A DNA stretch of 64,000 bases from assembly GCF_030282845.1 (NCBI RefSeq), contig NZ_JASTWE010000009.1, positions 16,584 through 80,583 on the forward strand. The letters are read 5' to 3'. The notes under the pieces were generated by a model. It did no database searches. It had not been told where the DNA came from and worked only from the letters and a program-made list of their open reading frames with translations. Positions 56,889 through 64,000 of this stretch are shown here, piece by piece. A program made the translations under genes and the position numbers. This stretch comes from Pseudodesulfovibrio pelocollis (GTDB lineage: Bacteria; Desulfobacterota; Desulfovibrionia; Desulfovibrionales; Desulfovibrionaceae). Within the stretch, counting starts at the first letter, position 1, and every line of letters begins with the position of its first letter.

Positions 56889-57665
56889 ATGCCCCGCTTC
56901 CTGCTCACCCTGGCCTACGATGGCACCGACTTCTCCGGCTGGCAGCTCCAGTCCGGCGACAGGACCGTGCAGGGCGAGGTGGAAGCCGCCCTGGCCGCCA
57001 TCGCGGGCGCGCCCGTCCGAGTCCATGGCTCGGGCCGCACCGATGCCGGGGTCCACGCCCTGGGCCAGAGAGCCCATTTCGACTGCCCGCAGAGCCGGAG
57101 TGCCATCCCCTGGCAGAGCGCCCTCAACGCCACCCTGCCGCCGGACGTGCGCGTGCTCCGCTGCCACCGGGTGGCCGACGATTTCCACGCCCGCTATCAC
57201 GCCCTGGCCAAGACTTACGAGTACGGCCTGTGGCACGAGCGCACCTTCTGCCTGCCCCAGCGGCGGCGATTCGTCTGGAATTGCGGCCCTCTTGATTTCG
57301 CGGCCATGGACGAGGCGGCGCACCGGCTCATGGGCGAGCACGATTTCGCCGCCTTCCAGAACACGGGCACCCCGGTCAAATCCACCATCCGCACCATCAG
57401 CGACATCTCGCGCCACCCCGGCCCAACGGCCGAGGAGAGCGTGTGGCGATTCACGGCGGATGGTTTTCTCAAACAGATGGTGCGCAACCTGGTGGGCTGC
57501 CTCGTGGCCTGCGGCCGGGGCCGGATCACCCCGGACGACGCCGCCCGCATCCTGCACAATGCCGACCGCGCCCAGGCTCCGGCCACGGCCCCGCCCCATG
57601 GGCTGACCCTGATTTGCGTGGACTATCCTGCCCAGGCTCCTGGCACAACAGGGGAAACATCGTGA
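56889..57665 (+). CDS. truA: tRNA pseudouridine synthase A
   Basis: 258 residues from ATG 56889 (MPRFLLTLAYDGTDFSGWQLQ). Catalytic Asp in GSGRTDAGVHALGQ; RYHALAKTYEYGLW and FLKQMVRNLVGCLVACGRG are further TruA boxes. It converts uridine 38-40 of tRNA anticodon stems to pseudouridine. Stop codon overlaps the GTG of the following transporter gene (GTGA). No clear ribosome site, but the family N-terminus fixes the start. Confidence 0.97.
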   Translation: MPRFLLTLAYDGTDFSGWQLQSGDRTVQGEVEAALAAIAGAPVRVHGSGRTDAGVHALGQRAHFDCPQSRSAIPWQSALNATLPPDVRVLRCHRVADDFHARYHALAKTYEYGLWHERTFCLPQRRRFVWNCGPLDFAAMDEAAHRLMGEHDFAAFQNTGTPVKSTIRTISDISRHPGPTAEESVWRFTADGFLKQMVRNLVGCLVACGRGRITPDDAARILHNADRAQAPATAPPHGLTLICVDYPAQAPGTTGETS

Positions 57666-58594
57666 AGATCATCCTTGTCGGTGTGCTGGCCGCCCTGTTT
57701 TTCAGCTCCACCTTTGTCCTCAACCGGGCCATGAGCCTGGAGGGCGGCCACTGGATCTGGTCGGCCAGCCTGCGCTATTTCTGGATGCTCGCCCTGCTGG
57801 GGGCCGGGCTCCTCGTCTTCCGCCGCAGCCTGCTGATCGAAACGCTCCGGCTCTACGCCCGCCACTTCGTCTTCTGGACCCTGGCCGGTGGCGTGGGGTT
57901 CGGCATGTTCTACGCCCTGATCACCTTCAGCGCATCCTACACCCCGGGCTGGGTGGTGGCCGCCACCTGGCAGACCACCATCCTGGCCACGCCCGTGGTC
58001 CTGCTCGCCTTTGGCCGGGCCGTGCCGCTGCGGGCCATGGCCCTGACCCTGCTCATCTTTGCCGGCGTGCTGCTGGTCAACTGGGAACAGGCCGCGGCCG
58101 GATCGTGGCGCGACGTGTTGCTGGGCGCGGTGCCGGTGCTGCTGGCGGCCTTTGCCTACCCCTTTGGCAACCAACTGGTCTGGGAGGCGCGCCAGGGCAC
58201 CCTGCGCCGCCTGCCAAGGCTCGACTCCCCGGCCATGGACGATCCCTTTTGCCGGGTGCTGCTCCTGACCCTGGGCTCGCTGCCCCTGTGGATCATCCTC
58301 ATCGCCGTGACCACCCCGCCGCTCCCGACCATGGACCAGGTGGCGGGCACCGCCCTGGTGGCCGTGTTTTCGGGCATCGTTGCCACCAGCCTGTTTCTCT
58401 ACGCGCGACACGCGGCAAAGTCCGCGTCCGAGCTGGCCGCAGCAGACAGCACCCAGTCCATGGAGGTGATCTTCTCCCTGGCTGGCGAGGCCATCCTGCT
58501 GGGCGGCGCGCTCCCCGGGCCCTTGGGCTGGCTCGGCATCCTGCTGACCATGCTTGGCCTGATGCTCTACCTGCGCGTCCAGAACGTCAGATAG
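57662..58594 (+). CDS. DMT-superfamily efflux transporter (PF13536/EmrE-like)
   Basis: 310 residues from GTG 57662, overlapping the truA stop. About ten hydrophobic segments (IILVGVLAALFFSSTFVLNRAM, WMLALLGAGLLVF, GVGFGMFYALITF, TTILATPVVLLAFG, MALTLLIFAGVLLVNWE, GAVPVLLAAFAYPFGNQLVWE, GTALVAVFSGIVATSLFLYARH). It matches the multidrug-resistance-efflux DMT group; the substrate is unknown. Inner membrane. It converges on the cache-domain gene. No own ribosome site is visible, so translation is likely coupled to truA. Confidence 0.88.
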   Translation: MKIILVGVLAALFFSSTFVLNRAMSLEGGHWIWSASLRYFWMLALLGAGLLVFRRSLLIETLRLYARHFVFWTLAGGVGFGMFYALITFSASYTPGWVVAATWQTTILATPVVLLAFGRAVPLRAMALTLLIFAGVLLVNWEQAAAGSWRDVLLGAVPVLLAAFAYPFGNQLVWEARQGTLRRLPRLDSPAMDDPFCRVLLLTLGSLPLWIILIAVTTPPLPTMDQVAGTALVAVFSGIVATSLFLYARHAAKSASELAAADSTQSMEVIFSLAGEAILLGGALPGPLGWLGILLTMLGLMLYLRVQNVR

Positions 58595-58631
58595 AACCGT
58601 GGCCGCGCCTTGGCTTCGCAACTAGAAACAA

Positions 58632-59150
58632 TCACTCATCTGTTATTTCGGATAGATATAGACCTGACCCGATAATGAAATCCGTGCCCGGGATGGGCAT
58701 GACATAGCCGAGCTTCTCGTGGCTTCCGGCCGCGTCTGGCTTGTCCCAGAGGTATTCCAGGAACCCGCCCCCGGCCCGCCCCGTGTCCACGATGGCCCGG
58801 ATGACCGGGAATCCCTTCTCGTCCTCATAGTCGATAAGGGAGCGGCCGACGAGCGCGGGGGTGGAACCATGAGCCACACAGACGCCTTTGGTGTCGTAGA
58901 CAAAGAAATATCCGGTGTTGTCGGCAAAAAAGCGCGAGGCGGTCACGAACTTGCCGATCACCCGGAGCTGCTCCTCTCTGTCCGCCACCCCCTGGACCTG
59001 ACCGGCCAGCCCGGTGGCGGCCACGGTGACCACCAGTTCCACATCGCTGCGCGCAGTGCGCGCCCCGGCACTGACCTCGACACTCAGCCCAACAAGACAC
59101 CACACCGCCAGTGCCACTGCAACAAAAGAATACCGAACCAGACTGGACAT
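58632..59150 (-). CDS. Secreted single-cache-domain protein
   Basis: 172 residues from ATG 59150 (GGAGAG five bases upstream). Signal peptide SFVAVALAVWCLVGLSVEVSAG, then one cache domain: NTGYFFVYDTKGVCVAHGSTPALVGRSL, DEKGFPVIRAIVDTGRAGGGFLEYLWDKP, LGYVMPIPGTDFIIGSGLY. There is no transmembrane second segment, kinase or methyl-accepting domain, so it is a stand-alone periplasmic ligand-binding protein. It could deliver a signal to a separate receptor. Single gene. Confidence 0.86.
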   Translation of the reverse strand: MSSLVRYSFVAVALAVWCLVGLSVEVSAGARTARSDVELVVTVAATGLAGQVQGVADREEQLRVIGKFVTASRFFADNTGYFFVYDTKGVCVAHGSTPALVGRSLIDYEDEKGFPVIRAIVDTGRAGGGFLEYLWDKPDAAGSHEKLGYVMPIPGTDFIIGSGLYLSEITDE

Positions 59151-59252
59151 GGAACTCTCCGTGTATTGAGGGTGAAACATCAATCCTTGCCCGACCATTC
59201 AGCGCCGATAGATTTTGCCCATTTATTTTGGGTTGTCACCCATGGCGAACCG

Positions 59253-59651
59253 CTACGCCCCGCCCAAAAACTTCACCCACACCTCGCGCGTTCTCGGGCC
59301 GTCGAATTCGCAGAAGTAGACCTTCTGCCAGGTGCCCAGCCGGATGTCGCCGCCCTCGGCCATGAGCATCTGGTCGCAGCCGAAGAGGCCCGACTTGATG
59401 TGGGCGTCGGAGTTGCCCTCGGCGTGGTGGTAGTCGCCGTGCCTGGGGACGAGCTCGCGCAGGTTGACGAGGATGTCCCGGACCACGTCCGGGTCCGCAC
59501 CTTCGTTGATGGTCACGGCCCCGGTGGTGTGCGGGCAGTGGAGGAGCAGCAAGCCATCGGTCCAGCCCTGGGCGCGGACGAGGGCGCGCAGCTGCCCGGT
59601 GATGTCGAGCATTTCCTCGCGCTCGCGGGTGCGGATGGTCAGGGTTTCCAT
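59253..59651 (-). CDS. YjbQ/UPF0047 family protein
   Basis: 132 residues from ATG 59651 (TAGGAG seven bases upstream). Family motifs LLLLHCPHTTGAVTINEGADPDV, HGDYHHAEGNSDAHIKSGLFG, MLMAEGGDIRLGTWQKVYFCEFDGPR. The His/Glu residues build a metal-dependent site. Members have been described with thiamine-phosphate synthase-like activity in vivo, but the true role is unsettled. It lies 8 bases after cobM in the same direction, part of the exonuclease-cobM-yjbQ operon. Confidence 0.92.
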   Translation of the reverse strand: METLTIRTREREEMLDITGQLRALVRAQGWTDGLLLLHCPHTTGAVTINEGADPDVVRDILVNLRELVPRHGDYHHAEGNSDAHIKSGLFGCDQMLMAEGGDIRLGTWQKVYFCEFDGPRTREVWVKFLGGA

Positions 59652-59659
59652 GGCGTCTC

Positions 59660-60445
59660 CTAGGTGCGGAACATGTGGGAAAATTCGGGATCGTAGAGCA
59701 GGGAGCGGGCGCTCGCCGCATCGTGGCCACCCTGGCCGGGCAGGACCAGGAAGACCGTCTGGCGCGTGAATCCGCGGGCGCGGGCCGTGGGCGCCAGATG
59801 GGCCAGATCGGTCTCGGCCACGGCCTGATCGGGCCAGCCCACGCGATGGGCCACGATCACCAGGGTAGCCGGAGCCAGCCCGCCTGCCAGCAGTTCGCGC
59901 TGCACGCCCTCTGGGTCTCCGGCCGAAAGATAGACGCACATGGCCGAGCCGTGGGCGGCCAGGGAGCGCAAGGATTCGGCTTCGGGCACCGGGGTCCTGC
60001 CCGCCAGCCGGGTCAGGATCAGGGTCTGGGTGACACCGGGCACGGTATAGGACCGCCCGGCCAGGGCCGCAGCGGCACATGCCGAGGTCACGCCCGGCAC
60101 CACGGCGCAGGATACGCCTTCACGCGCCAGCAGGTCCATCTGCTCGCGGATGGCCCCGTACAGGGATGGGTCGCCGGTGTGGACCCGGGCCACGGAGCCA
60201 CCCTGGCGCACGGTCTCCATGATCAGGGCGTGGGTCTGGTCAAGGGAGAGTGGCGCGGAATCGACCACCCGCGCACCGGGCCGGGCGCAGGCCACCACCT
60301 CGGGCGGCACCAGCGATCCGGCGTAGAGGACGAGGTCCGCCCTGGCGATGAGCCGCTGGCCCTTGATGGTCAGCAGTTCGGGATCGCCCGGTCCCGCGCC
60401 GATGAAATGGACCATGCCCATGACATCGCCCTTCCTGTCGTCCAT
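59660..60445 (-). CDS. cobM: Precorrin-4/cobalt-precorrin-4 C11-methyltransferase
   Basis: 261 residues from ATG 60445 (GGGGAGGG seven bases upstream); MGMVHFIGAG at 60421 is an alternative. Tetrapyrrole methylase fold: VHFIGAGPGDPELLTIKG, YAGSLVP, HTGDPSLYGAIREQ, VVPGVTSACAAAALAGRSYTVPG, and MCVYLSAGDPEGV. It methylates C-11 in corrin synthesis (also called CbiF), using SAM in the cytoplasm. Its start overlaps the upstream exonuclease stop (TGATG). The partner CbiET gene is about 1.3 kb away in the same direction. Confidence 0.94.
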   Translation of the reverse strand: MDDRKGDVMGMVHFIGAGPGDPELLTIKGQRLIARADLVLYAGSLVPPEVVACARPGARVVDSAPLSLDQTHALIMETVRQGGSVARVHTGDPSLYGAIREQMDLLAREGVSCAVVPGVTSACAAAALAGRSYTVPGVTQTLILTRLAGRTPVPEAESLRSLAAHGSAMCVYLSAGDPEGVQRELLAGGLAPATLVIVAHRVGWPDQAVAETDLAHLAPTARARGFTRQTVFLVLPGQGGHDAASARSLLYDPEFSHMFRT

Positions 60446-60984
60446 CAGAGCACCCTCCCCAGAAAGGCCGGATTCTGCCGCAGCCCCTGGATGGCGATGC
60501 GCGCGCAGGCCTCGGCATCGGACGCGGCGTGGTGGTGGGTGAGGTCGATGCCCAGGTGGTCGCAGACGCAGGGCAGCTTGTTGGACGGCAGCTGCCAGGT
60601 GGTGCGCGCCAGTTGCACGGTGCACAGAAACGGCTGCGCCGGGGTTGCGCAGCGCGACTCCCGGCAGCAGGCATTGAGCACGGACTTGTCAAAGGAGGCG
60701 TTGTGGGCCACGAGGAAATCCGCGCCCGCGAAGAGCGGCACCAGCTCCGGCCACAGTTGGCCAAAGGCGGGCTGGTCGGCCACATCTTCCCAGAGGATGC
60801 CGTGGACCTGGACGCAGAAGGGATTGAACCGCCGCCTGGGCGGCCGGATGAGGCGATACTCGCGGGCCACGATCTCGCCCCGGTCCACCACCACAAGGCC
60901 CACGGCGCAGGCCGAATCGCGCTTGGCGTCCGCAGTCTCGAAATCTATGGCAACAAATCGGGTGGTCTCAACGGTGGGTGTCAT
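60445..60984 (-). CDS. DnaQ-like 3'-5' exonuclease
   Basis: 179 residues from ATG 60984 (AAGGAG seven bases upstream). The DEDD nuclease residues are in FVAIDFETADAKRDSACAVG (Exo I: D and E), FLVAHNASFDKSVLNACC (Exo II) and HHAASDAEACARIAI (Exo III). It resembles the stand-alone epsilon-like exonuclease group used in DNA proofreading or RNA trimming. A long upstream extension in frame is rejected for lack of ribosome site. It overlaps cobM. Confidence 0.92.
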   Translation of the reverse strand: MTPTVETTRFVAIDFETADAKRDSACAVGLVVVDRGEIVAREYRLIRPPRRRFNPFCVQVHGILWEDVADQPAFGQLWPELVPLFAGADFLVAHNASFDKSVLNACCRESRCATPAQPFLCTVQLARTTWQLPSNKLPCVCDHLGIDLTHHHAASDAEACARIAIQGLRQNPAFLGRVL

Positions 60985-61218
60985 GGCGCTCCTTGCCTGA
61001 AGTTCGTGCCCCCGGGATACACCAAAGGCGTTCTCAGGCCAAGCGGCCCGGCTTGCGATATCAGGGCAAACGCATCGAATAATCGCGGGATGGGACAATC
61101 TATTTCCCCCTCAAGGCGTTGACGGGGAATTCGATGTGATTGCCCAACTCTTTTTCCCCTCTCCCTCTCTACGGCCACCGAAGGCATTGCCGGGAAGAGT
61201 TTCGTCCCTTCGGGCCGA

Positions 61219-61250
61219 CTTACTTTTGGACCGGAGCGCCCAAAAGTAAG
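61219..61250. repeat. Hairpin CTTACTTTTGG/CCAAAAGTAAG
   Basis: Perfect 11-bp arms with a 10-base loop. Hairpins of this kind, with ACTTTTGG-type arms, recur in many proteobacterial genomes. Role unknown. Confidence 0.8.
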
Positions 61251-61314
61251 CAAAAACCGCTCGTTATACTGTGATCGGGTCTCCCGCGCCGCGCGCCAGT
61301 AACGTCGGCTCGCT

Positions 61315-61363
61315 GGCGAAACAGTTGGAAGCGTCGAAGACTCCGCTTCCGCCGAGTTTCGCC
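61315..61363. repeat. Nested hairpin (GGCGAAAC/GTTTCGCC outside GGAAGCG/CGCTTCC)
   Basis: Outer 8-bp stem 61315-61322/61356-61363 encloses an inner 7-bp stem 61327-61333/61344-61350. Part of the hairpin cluster. Confidence 0.7.
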
Positions 61364-61486
61364 CGAGACGCAAGCCAACGAACTGGCGCTACGACGCTCC
61401 GCCCATTGTCTATCTGCCGTAAGTGAAGTCGAAGATGGTGTGACCAGCGTGGACAGAAAGAAGGCCCACGGAACTGGCGAGGGAAA

Positions 61487-61553
61487 CGGGGAAGACCGAA
61501 GCGTATTCCGCACACGCGAGGGTTTCCCCGCTTCGAAGCAACGACGCAATCGG
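61487..61553. repeat. Structured repeat, copy 1
   Basis: Arms CGGGGAA (61487-61493) and TTCCCCG (61524-61530) enclose CCGAAGCGTATT-N6-ACGCGAGGGT (61496-61523). The inner GCGT/ACGC pairs. Downstream GAAGCAACGACGCAATCGGG has a counterpart in copy 2. Confidence 0.75.
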
Positions 61554-61608
61554 GCCGTCCTTCAGCGCAATACCAGGGGGGCGAGAAGTGGGTGAGCGCA
61601 AGGAGCAA

Positions 61609-61680
61609 GAGCGGGGCGGGGCCGAAGCGTATTTGGCATACGCGAGGGTCCGCCCCGCTCGCAGCGACGAAGCGATCGCC
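61609..61680. repeat. Structured repeat, copy 2
   Basis: Arms GAGCGGGGCGG (61609-61619) and CCGCCCCGCTC (61650-61660) enclose the same core CCGAAGCGTATT-N6-ACGCGAGGGT (61622-61649), 126 bases after copy 1. Arm sequences differ from copy 1 but pairing is kept. Confidence 0.75.
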
Positions 61681-61698
61681 CGCTTATCGCCCCTCTGG

Positions 61699-62943
61699 TC
61701 AGGGTTTTTCGGCCCAGAGGATGAATACTGGGTTTTGCGCCTTGAAGCGCAGATCGCCTGCCAGGGAGTCGGTGGCCGAGGCCTGGAGCTGGGTGACGCC
61801 GAAGTGCCAGCCCAGGGATTGGAAGTGGTCCTTGGCCGCGTGCAGGGTGTCGAGGAGGATGCAGTGGATGACCATGCGGCCGCGCGGCTTGAGGCGGTCG
61901 CAGGCGATTTCGAGCAGGGTGGTGTCCTCGTTGGAGGGGCCGCCGAGGCCGCCGCCGATGAAGACGCGGTCGGGCCGGGGCAGCCCTTCGAGGCAGTCGG
62001 GCATGGTGCCGAGGACCACGTCCACCAGCCATGCGCCGGTGCGGCGGATGTTTTCGCGGATCATGGCCGCGCGGGTCTTGTGGCGCTCCACGGCAAAGAC
62101 GCGGCCGCGCCGTGCGAGGTGGGACGCCTCGATGGAGACCGAGCCGCAGCCAGCGCCGAGATCCCAGATGGTGGAGGACGGCTCCACGTTGAGGTGGGCC
62201 AGGCCGGTGGCGCGCACGGGCAGCTTGGTGATCAGGTTCTTCTGGTGCAGGTAGAAATGGTCGGGAATGCCCAGGGTCAGCTCGATCTCGGGCGGGTAGA
62301 GCCGCTCCAGGATGACCAGGTTGAGGGGGGCGAACTCCATGCCCCAGGTCTCTGGCAGGGCCAGGGGGCGGATCTGCTCCTGCGGGGTGCCCAGGTCTTC
62401 GAGCACGGTCATGGCAAAGCATTCGGCCCCGCGTTCGAGCAGGGCGCGGGCCACCTCGGCCGGGGTGTTTTCGGCATCGGTGAACACGGCGATGAGATCG
62501 GCGCGGACCAGGGCGGCGTAGAGGGGCGAAAAGTCGTCGCGGCCGTGCAGGGAGACGAAGTCCATGGCCTGCCAGGGCAGGCCGAGCCGGGCCGCGGCCA
62601 GCTGCACGGTGGAGAGGTTGGGCTCCACGATCAGGTTTTCGCTGCCCAGTTCCTCGGCCAGCCGCTTGCCGATGCCGAAGAAGAGCGGGTCGCCATCGCA
62701 GAGCACGACCACTGTGCGGCCCTTGGACGCGGCCTTGCGGATGGTGTCGAGCACGGGGGAGAGATGGCCGGTGATGGGCAGCCGCTCGGCTCCCTTGGGA
62801 ATCAGATCGTCCGGGCAGGCGGCCAGGAGGCGCTTGCCGCCCGCCACAATATCGGCGCGGGCCAGCACCTCGCGGGCGCGGGGCGGCAGTTCGAGGGAGC
62901 CTGGGGCGAGCCCGATGACGTGGACAGGATGTGTGGTCGGCAT
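61699..62943 (-). CDS. cobL: Bifunctional precorrin-6B methyltransferase/decarboxylase (CbiET/CobL)
   Basis: 414 residues from ATG 62943. The N-terminal half (1-210) is a tetrapyrrole methylase (CbiE-like: VHVIGLAPGSLELPPRAREVLARADIVAGG, VVVLCDGDPLFFGIG). The C-terminal half (about 220-414) is a CbiT-like SAM methyltransferase (TIWDLGAGCGSVSIEASHLARRGRVFAVERHKTRAAMI, VFIGGGLGG). It methylates C-5 and C-15 and decarboxylates the corrin ring. It belongs with cobM for cobalamin synthesis. No cobalamin riboswitch was seen upstream. Confidence 0.94.
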   Translation of the reverse strand: MPTTHPVHVIGLAPGSLELPPRAREVLARADIVAGGKRLLAACPDDLIPKGAERLPITGHLSPVLDTIRKAASKGRTVVVLCDGDPLFFGIGKRLAEELGSENLIVEPNLSTVQLAAARLGLPWQAMDFVSLHGRDDFSPLYAALVRADLIAVFTDAENTPAEVARALLERGAECFAMTVLEDLGTPQEQIRPLALPETWGMEFAPLNLVILERLYPPEIELTLGIPDHFYLHQKNLITKLPVRATGLAHLNVEPSSTIWDLGAGCGSVSIEASHLARRGRVFAVERHKTRAAMIRENIRRTGAWLVDVVLGTMPDCLEGLPRPDRVFIGGGLGGPSNEDTTLLEIACDRLKPRGRMVIHCILLDTLHAAKDHFQSLGWHFGVTQLQASATDSLAGDLRFKAQNPVFILWAEKP

Positions 62944-63090
62944 GGTGGCCAATGTATCCAAAATACGGGCCGTGGGAAAGGGGAATGGGCAGGCCGTTGC
63001 CGCACTGTTTGACCCCTTGGCAGATTGTGCTATGGTCGGTGCAAATCGAGAAAGGTCAATGGGTTGTCACCACGTCGCCAAGGAGGATAC

Positions 63091-63738
63091 ATGCGGTTTT
63101 TTCTGGATACGGCCAATGTGGAGCAGATCCGCGAGGTGAAGGAACTGGGTCTGCTTGACGGCGTGACCACCAACCCCACCATCATGGCCCGCGAGGGGGG
63201 CGACTGGCGCGTGCAGGCCGAGCGCATCTGCGAGCTGGTGGACGGCCCGGTGAGCCTTGAGGTGATCGCCACCACCCATGAGGAAATGATCAAGGAGGCC
63301 AAGGACCTCGTGTCCTTCGGCGAAAACGTGGTGGTCAAGATTCCGCTGATCGCCGAGGGGCTCAAGGCCATGCGCGAGCTTGGCGAGCGCGGCATCCGGG
63401 TCAACGCCACCCTGGTCTTCTCGCCCGCCCAGGCGCTGCTGGCGGCCAAGCTGGGCGCGGCCTATGTCTCGCCCTTCGTGGGTCGGCTCGACGGCCTCTC
63501 CCAGAGCGGCATGGAATGCGTGGAGCAGATACGGACCATGTTCGACAACTACGAGTTCGGCACGGAAATCCTGGTGGCCAGTGTGCGCCACCCCATGCAC
63601 GTGCTCGATGCGGCCCTGATCGGCGCGGACGTGGTCACCCTGCCTTACGCCACCCTGACCCAGCTCATCCGCCACCCCCTGACCGACTCCGGCCTGGCCG
63701 CCTTCCTGTCCGACTGGGAGGCATTCCAGAAGGGGTAG
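63091..63738 (+). CDS. Transaldolase/fructose-6-phosphate aldolase-type small transaldolase
   Basis: 215 residues from ATG 63091, with AAGGAGG six bases upstream. Typical TalC/FSA pattern: MRFFLDTANVEQIREVKELGLLDGVTTNPTIMAR, Schiff-base Lys in ENVVVKIPLIAEGLKAM, NATLVFSPAQALLAAKLGAAYVSPFVGRLDG, EILVASVRHPMHVLDAALIGADVVTLPY. It transfers a dihydroxyacetone unit or cleaves fructose-6-phosphate in the cytoplasm. Length near 215 marks the short decameric type. Single gene with its own terminator. Which of the two activities is real cannot be told from sequence. Confidence 0.95.
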   Translation: MRFFLDTANVEQIREVKELGLLDGVTTNPTIMAREGGDWRVQAERICELVDGPVSLEVIATTHEEMIKEAKDLVSFGENVVVKIPLIAEGLKAMRELGERGIRVNATLVFSPAQALLAAKLGAAYVSPFVGRLDGLSQSGMECVEQIRTMFDNYEFGTEILVASVRHPMHVLDAALIGADVVTLPYATLTQLIRHPLTDSGLAAFLSDWEAFQKG

Positions 63739-63777
63739 GGCGGGCCCCTTCGGAAACCACACATTCGCACACGGGGA

Positions 63778-63810
63778 GGGGCCGCTGGCGGAGTGATTCG
63801 CCAGCGGCCC
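63778..63810 (+). terminator. Hairpin after the transaldolase gene
   Basis: Stem GGGCCGCTGGCG/CGCCAGCGGCCC (63778-63790 and 63799-63810, allowing one base offset) with an 8-base loop, 39 bases past the stop. Probable terminator. Confidence 0.7.
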
Positions 63811-63909
63811 TCACGGCATTCACATCCGACACAGGAGGAACAGGACTAAATATACAAATGAATCGGGCGGATAGCATGTAGATATATCATCAAGGGCGAT
63901 ATTTGCTGC

Positions 63910-63937
63910 TTGACACTTGCTCTTTGGGTCTTATCTC
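63910..63937 (+). promoter_or_regulatory. Candidate sigma-70 promoter for the gene at the right edge
   Basis: TTGACA at 63910-63915 and TATCTC at 63932-63937 with a 16-base spacer, in an AT-rich region 45 bases before the ATG at 63983. The -35 box is perfect, the -10 moderate. Confidence 0.5.
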
Positions 63938-63982
63938 TTTCGCGTTCTGGTTTCAGAACAAATGTTTTTCAAGGAGGTATAC

Positions 63983-64000
63983 ATGTCTTTGAAAACATTT
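63983..64000 (+). CDS. Start of a gene running off the right edge (partial)
   Basis: ATG at 63983 is preceded by a consensus AAGGAGG seven bases upstream and by a good promoter candidate. Only six codons (MSLKTF) are inside the window, so no product can be named. The strong ribosome site and promoter suggest high expression. Confidence 0.6.

Larger units (their letters stand above)
60985..61698. other. 710-base gap holding a nest of hairpin repeats
   Basis: No gene is supported between the exonuclease start and the CbiET stop. Instead four structured repeats occur: CTTACTTTTGG/CCAAAAGTAAG (61219-61250), a nested hairpin at 61315-61363, and two related elements (61487-61553 and 61609-61680) with a common core. 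The first 230 bases (60985-61218) include the promoter of the exonuclease-cobM-yjbQ operon. Confidence 0.65.

Noticed and set aside
62944..63090. Cobalamin riboswitch near the corrin methyltransferase gene
   Set aside because: No B12-box-like sequence is visible, and the gap is too short for the full aptamer.

Overview
The window is a GC-rich, gene-dense bacterial chromosome segment, most likely from a sulfate-reducing desulfovibrio (Desulfovibrio/Pseudodesulfovibrio type, Desulfovibrionaceae). The reasons are: a periplasmic selenocysteine formate dehydrogenase made only of FdhA and FdhB, its own tRNA-Sec, many PAS-rich sensor kinases (two with a cysteine cluster next to a PAS domain), a TAXI-type TRAP transporter, anaerobic-type cobalamin genes, and several small lipoproteins typical of the group. 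The assignment is inferred from gene content; no 16S rRNA is present.

Layout. 1-4.9 kb: an amino-acid ABC transporter (permease cut by the window edge), a PAS-LuxR regulator, a small monooxygenase-fold protein, a monohaem c-type cytochrome, tRNA-Sec and a DUF3313 lipoprotein. 5.1-12.1 kb: lepA-lepB, then an RND efflux adaptor and pump. 12.2-13.9 kb: an AT-richer insert carrying a DarT/DarG DNA ADP-ribosylation toxin-antitoxin pair. 13.9-23.1 kb: signal transduction (a NarX/NarL-like pair with five PAS domains, a TonB-like protein with a hydrolase-fold C-terminus, a CBS-ACT protein, a CheY-like regulator and a hybrid kinase). 23.3-26.3 kb: a radical SAM protein, about 920 bases without a supported gene, a small protein and an alpha/beta hydrolase.

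26.4-37.8 kb is the formate dehydrogenase region. mobA and mobB (molybdopterin guanine dinucleotide), fdhD (sulfur transfer), moeA (metal insertion) and fdhE (maturation) lead to a transposase-derived protein, a small ORF, the Sec-containing fdhA, fdhB and two secreted thioredoxin-fold proteins. The gene for tRNA-Sec (3.95 kb) supplies the decoder for the in-frame TGA of fdhA. Identical-architecture palindromes (ATGCC-N6-GGCAT) precede both fdhE and the fdhA transcription unit, which suggests one regulator for both.

37.9-43 kb: a translationally overlapping operon of periplasmic binding protein, sensor kinase and receiver-STAS regulator, a second CBS-ACT protein and a dispersed inverted repeat. 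43-51.4 kb: an AEC carrier, a metallo-beta-lactamase-fold hydrolase, serS, a small lipoprotein, and a fused TRAP permease with a TAXI binding protein on each side. 51.4-59.2 kb: a palindrome-rich intergenic region, a TrmJ-type methyltransferase, dinB, an unrecognised exported protein, a 56-residue cysteine-containing protein, fliJ and a MotE-like gene, truA, a DMT-type transporter and a cache-domain protein. 59.2-64 kb: YjbQ, cobM and an exonuclease, a nest of hairpin repeats, a CbiET-type methyltransferase, a small transaldolase, and the first six codons of a gene running off the right edge.
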